From Certhia americana (taxonomy: Eukaryota; Chordata; Aves; Passeriformes; Certhiidae): a DNA stretch of 64,000 bases. Made by a program: the position numbers and the translations under genes. Shown piece by piece: positions 62,031-64,000 of the stretch. The notes under the pieces are model-generated. The model ran no database searches. It was not told the DNA's origin and saw only the letters and a program-made list of their open reading frames with translations. The stretch spans positions 67,449,331 through 67,513,330 of the forward strand of contig CM031878.1 in the NCBI GenBank assembly GCA_018697195.1, in the 5' to 3' direction. Position 1 is the first letter of the stretch; each line of letters begins with the position of its first letter.

Positions 62031-64000
62031 TTGAGACCAAATGTTTCATAGCCATAAACATAATTTAGCCTATACAAAAGACAAAAAACTCATTAGGCTT
62101 AAAAGCCTTCATTTATCTGGGATCTCTAAGTGAGTAAAACTTTGGGAGAATCATTTCTTCCCACAGACTGAAGCCTGAACAGCTTTGGAACACTCCATGT
62201 AATATTATCCACTACACTTATTTAAGACAATCATCTTCACCATTTCCTTTTTTTTTTTTTTTGACTGGGGAGAGGAGGAAATCAGGCCCTCTGGATGAGC
62301 TATGAAAGGCCATGATCACCTGCCTTTTTACTGCCTAGCGACTCAGTACAACAAGGTTCCTGTGCAATCTTTTACAAGCAGTCTTCCTCCTTACCATGTT
62401 CAGTGCAATGCAAACAAAAGGTAATACACTTTTCAAAAGCATATAGAGTGATAGTTCTTAAGTTGACTGTTTCTAGTCACAAAAGATTCTGTGATTAAAT
62501 TAGATGGGTCTATGAAAATATCAGTCCAACCCCCAGTTCCCTGTCACAGGATACTTTTCATGCTGGATGTCTACAATTCAAAAGAAAGGAGAAAAATTAA
62601 AAACAACATAAGGGAGAAGGAAAAAAATTTTAAAAGTGCAATATCTGCCCACCAGGAAATATTTAAATTTACATATATATTTCTTCTAGTTCACATAACT
62701 CCAGAATTACAAGTGTTATTGTGAGTAGATTTTCTTAATACAGTTAACTTAAATCACACTTCTACTAATAAAATTTTAGAAAATAAATATTAGATTTCTA
62801 AAACCTGGCACACAAGTTAATGAGGATTTTTCTGTTTTACTGGCATAGCTGCTAATATTTTGAAAGTATCCACTTTCAAATAATTAGTGGCCTAATTATT
62901 TCAATTCTAAATGCTTCCTAAGTCTTTTTTATTCATTATTTTTATCTGCATGGTTTGGGAAAGTTTTATATCTACTTCGAATATTTAAGTCAGAAACCTA
63001 GCAAGTAATGGAGGCATCATGTTTTTATAGTGCCTGGGTCCAGGAGACCCTTGATAGATAAACTTTTTAGAGTGAATTAGGAAATAACAAGCTCCTCTAA
63101 AGTGAATTTTTAATTACTGCACTGCCTTAATGCAGTTCACTGATGCCATGAATGTCATCCAGGATATATTTTCTAATAGAGCTTTTCCTTTCATGCACCT
63201 TTCTGTTGAAAACAGATGACATTTTGTCATCACTAAAGCTGGTAATGTCTTTCCAAGCATATCCATAGTGACTTCAATTGAATTATTATTTACTGCAAAA
63301 TACCTAGGCGATTTAGACTTACTGTATTTATTACTTAGGTGAATTTGTTCAGGTGTTACTTCCCTTCCGATAACTGGATTTTAGACACCAAATATTTATT
63401 TTCTTTTTATTCCCTCAATTAATAAATTTCACTGCCAAAATAACATCTTCTAGTCTAAAGAATATGTTTAAACAACACTAGGAAAACAGGCTACTCTTTG
63501 CCAAAAGGACATTGACCATTTTTCATTCTTTCATTGAAGGCAAATTCCTGTTTGAAATTACCAAGAAATTTCAAATCAACTTGATGCACTCCCCAAAACA
63601 TCCCACACGACACCTTCTGACTTTCATTCAACATGAGTTGTACAGCTCCTTTACTGCAATACTTATGTCATAGCAAAGAAAGACCTCAAGGCAATGTTAT
63701 TTAAAGATACTTAATTGCAAGCAATAATTAATACTTCCTGTCCATTTTATGATTCCTCAGCTGCATACCATACTTGATATACTCACAAGTGACCTGTATT
63801 TGTCTTTTTGTGTCTATTATTAACCAACATAAATGTTTAATCCATTCAAATGAAGTTATATAAATCACAGTGGTTTCTTTTTAACTAAATGTAATAGTAG
63901 AAAAAAGTAACATGGCAACTGGAAGCATAATGCAGTGTTCTTGTTTGACAGCTTTTCTGGGTACAATGTAAACATCAGCCGGTTTGATAAGAGAACTGCA
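62031..64000. other. AT-rich unique sequence to window end
   Basis: No gene or recognisable repeat except a T-run at about 62248-62262. Confidence 0.55.

Overview
This window is AT-rich vertebrate nuclear DNA, most probably from a bird. The evidence is the repeat content: several CR1 LINE fragments in both orientations with the (ATTCTATGAT)-like CR1 tail, solo LTRs of the families common in avian genomes, a few decayed tRNA-derived SINEs, long A-runs and dinucleotide microsatellites, and a 400-N assembly gap. There is no operon structure and no complete protein-coding gene, and nothing CRISPR-like or otherwise prokaryotic was seen. The window reads as gene-desert or long-intron sequence. Almost all open frames are short and AT-driven, or lie inside repeats.

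Layout. 1-8.8 kb is mostly featureless, with one solo LTR (1579-2148), an old CR1 (about 5285-5650), A-rich tracts, and a CA/TA microsatellite next to the assembly gap (8824-9223). 9.2-20 kb is mostly unique sequence with one protein-like open stretch on the minus strand (13512-13718) and a decayed SINE (about 18425-18640). 20-29 kb holds a CR1 on the minus strand (about 20190-20970), two further exon-like segments on the minus strand (22886-23011 and 28533-28621), and two clusters of perfect inverted repeats. 31.2-37.9 kb is the repeat-dense part. It holds a second copy of the first LTR (31187-31760), a CR1 split by a 1.15-kb solo LTR (32205-33560), a CR1 that lost its reverse-transcriptase region and was then split by another LTR-like insert (35137-36560), and a further CR1 (about 37555-37960). 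38-64 kb is mostly unique AT-rich DNA with microsatellites, a splice-signal-rich patch near 43 kb, a CpG-bearing palindrome with an AP-1 site near 44.6 kb, one more LTR-like block (53573-54107), a GC-richer block (55.7-56.3 kb), a perfect 12-bp-arm hairpin (57320-57349) and another SINE-like remnant near 61.9 kb.

The exon candidates are inferences from open frame plus splice consensus. The 28.6-kb and 23.0-kb candidates are phase-compatible on the minus strand, which would fit a spliced minus-strand gene crossing the window, but I do not recognise the protein and both segments could be chance. I found no convincing previously undescribed biological system. The best-supported observations are the nested transposon structures.
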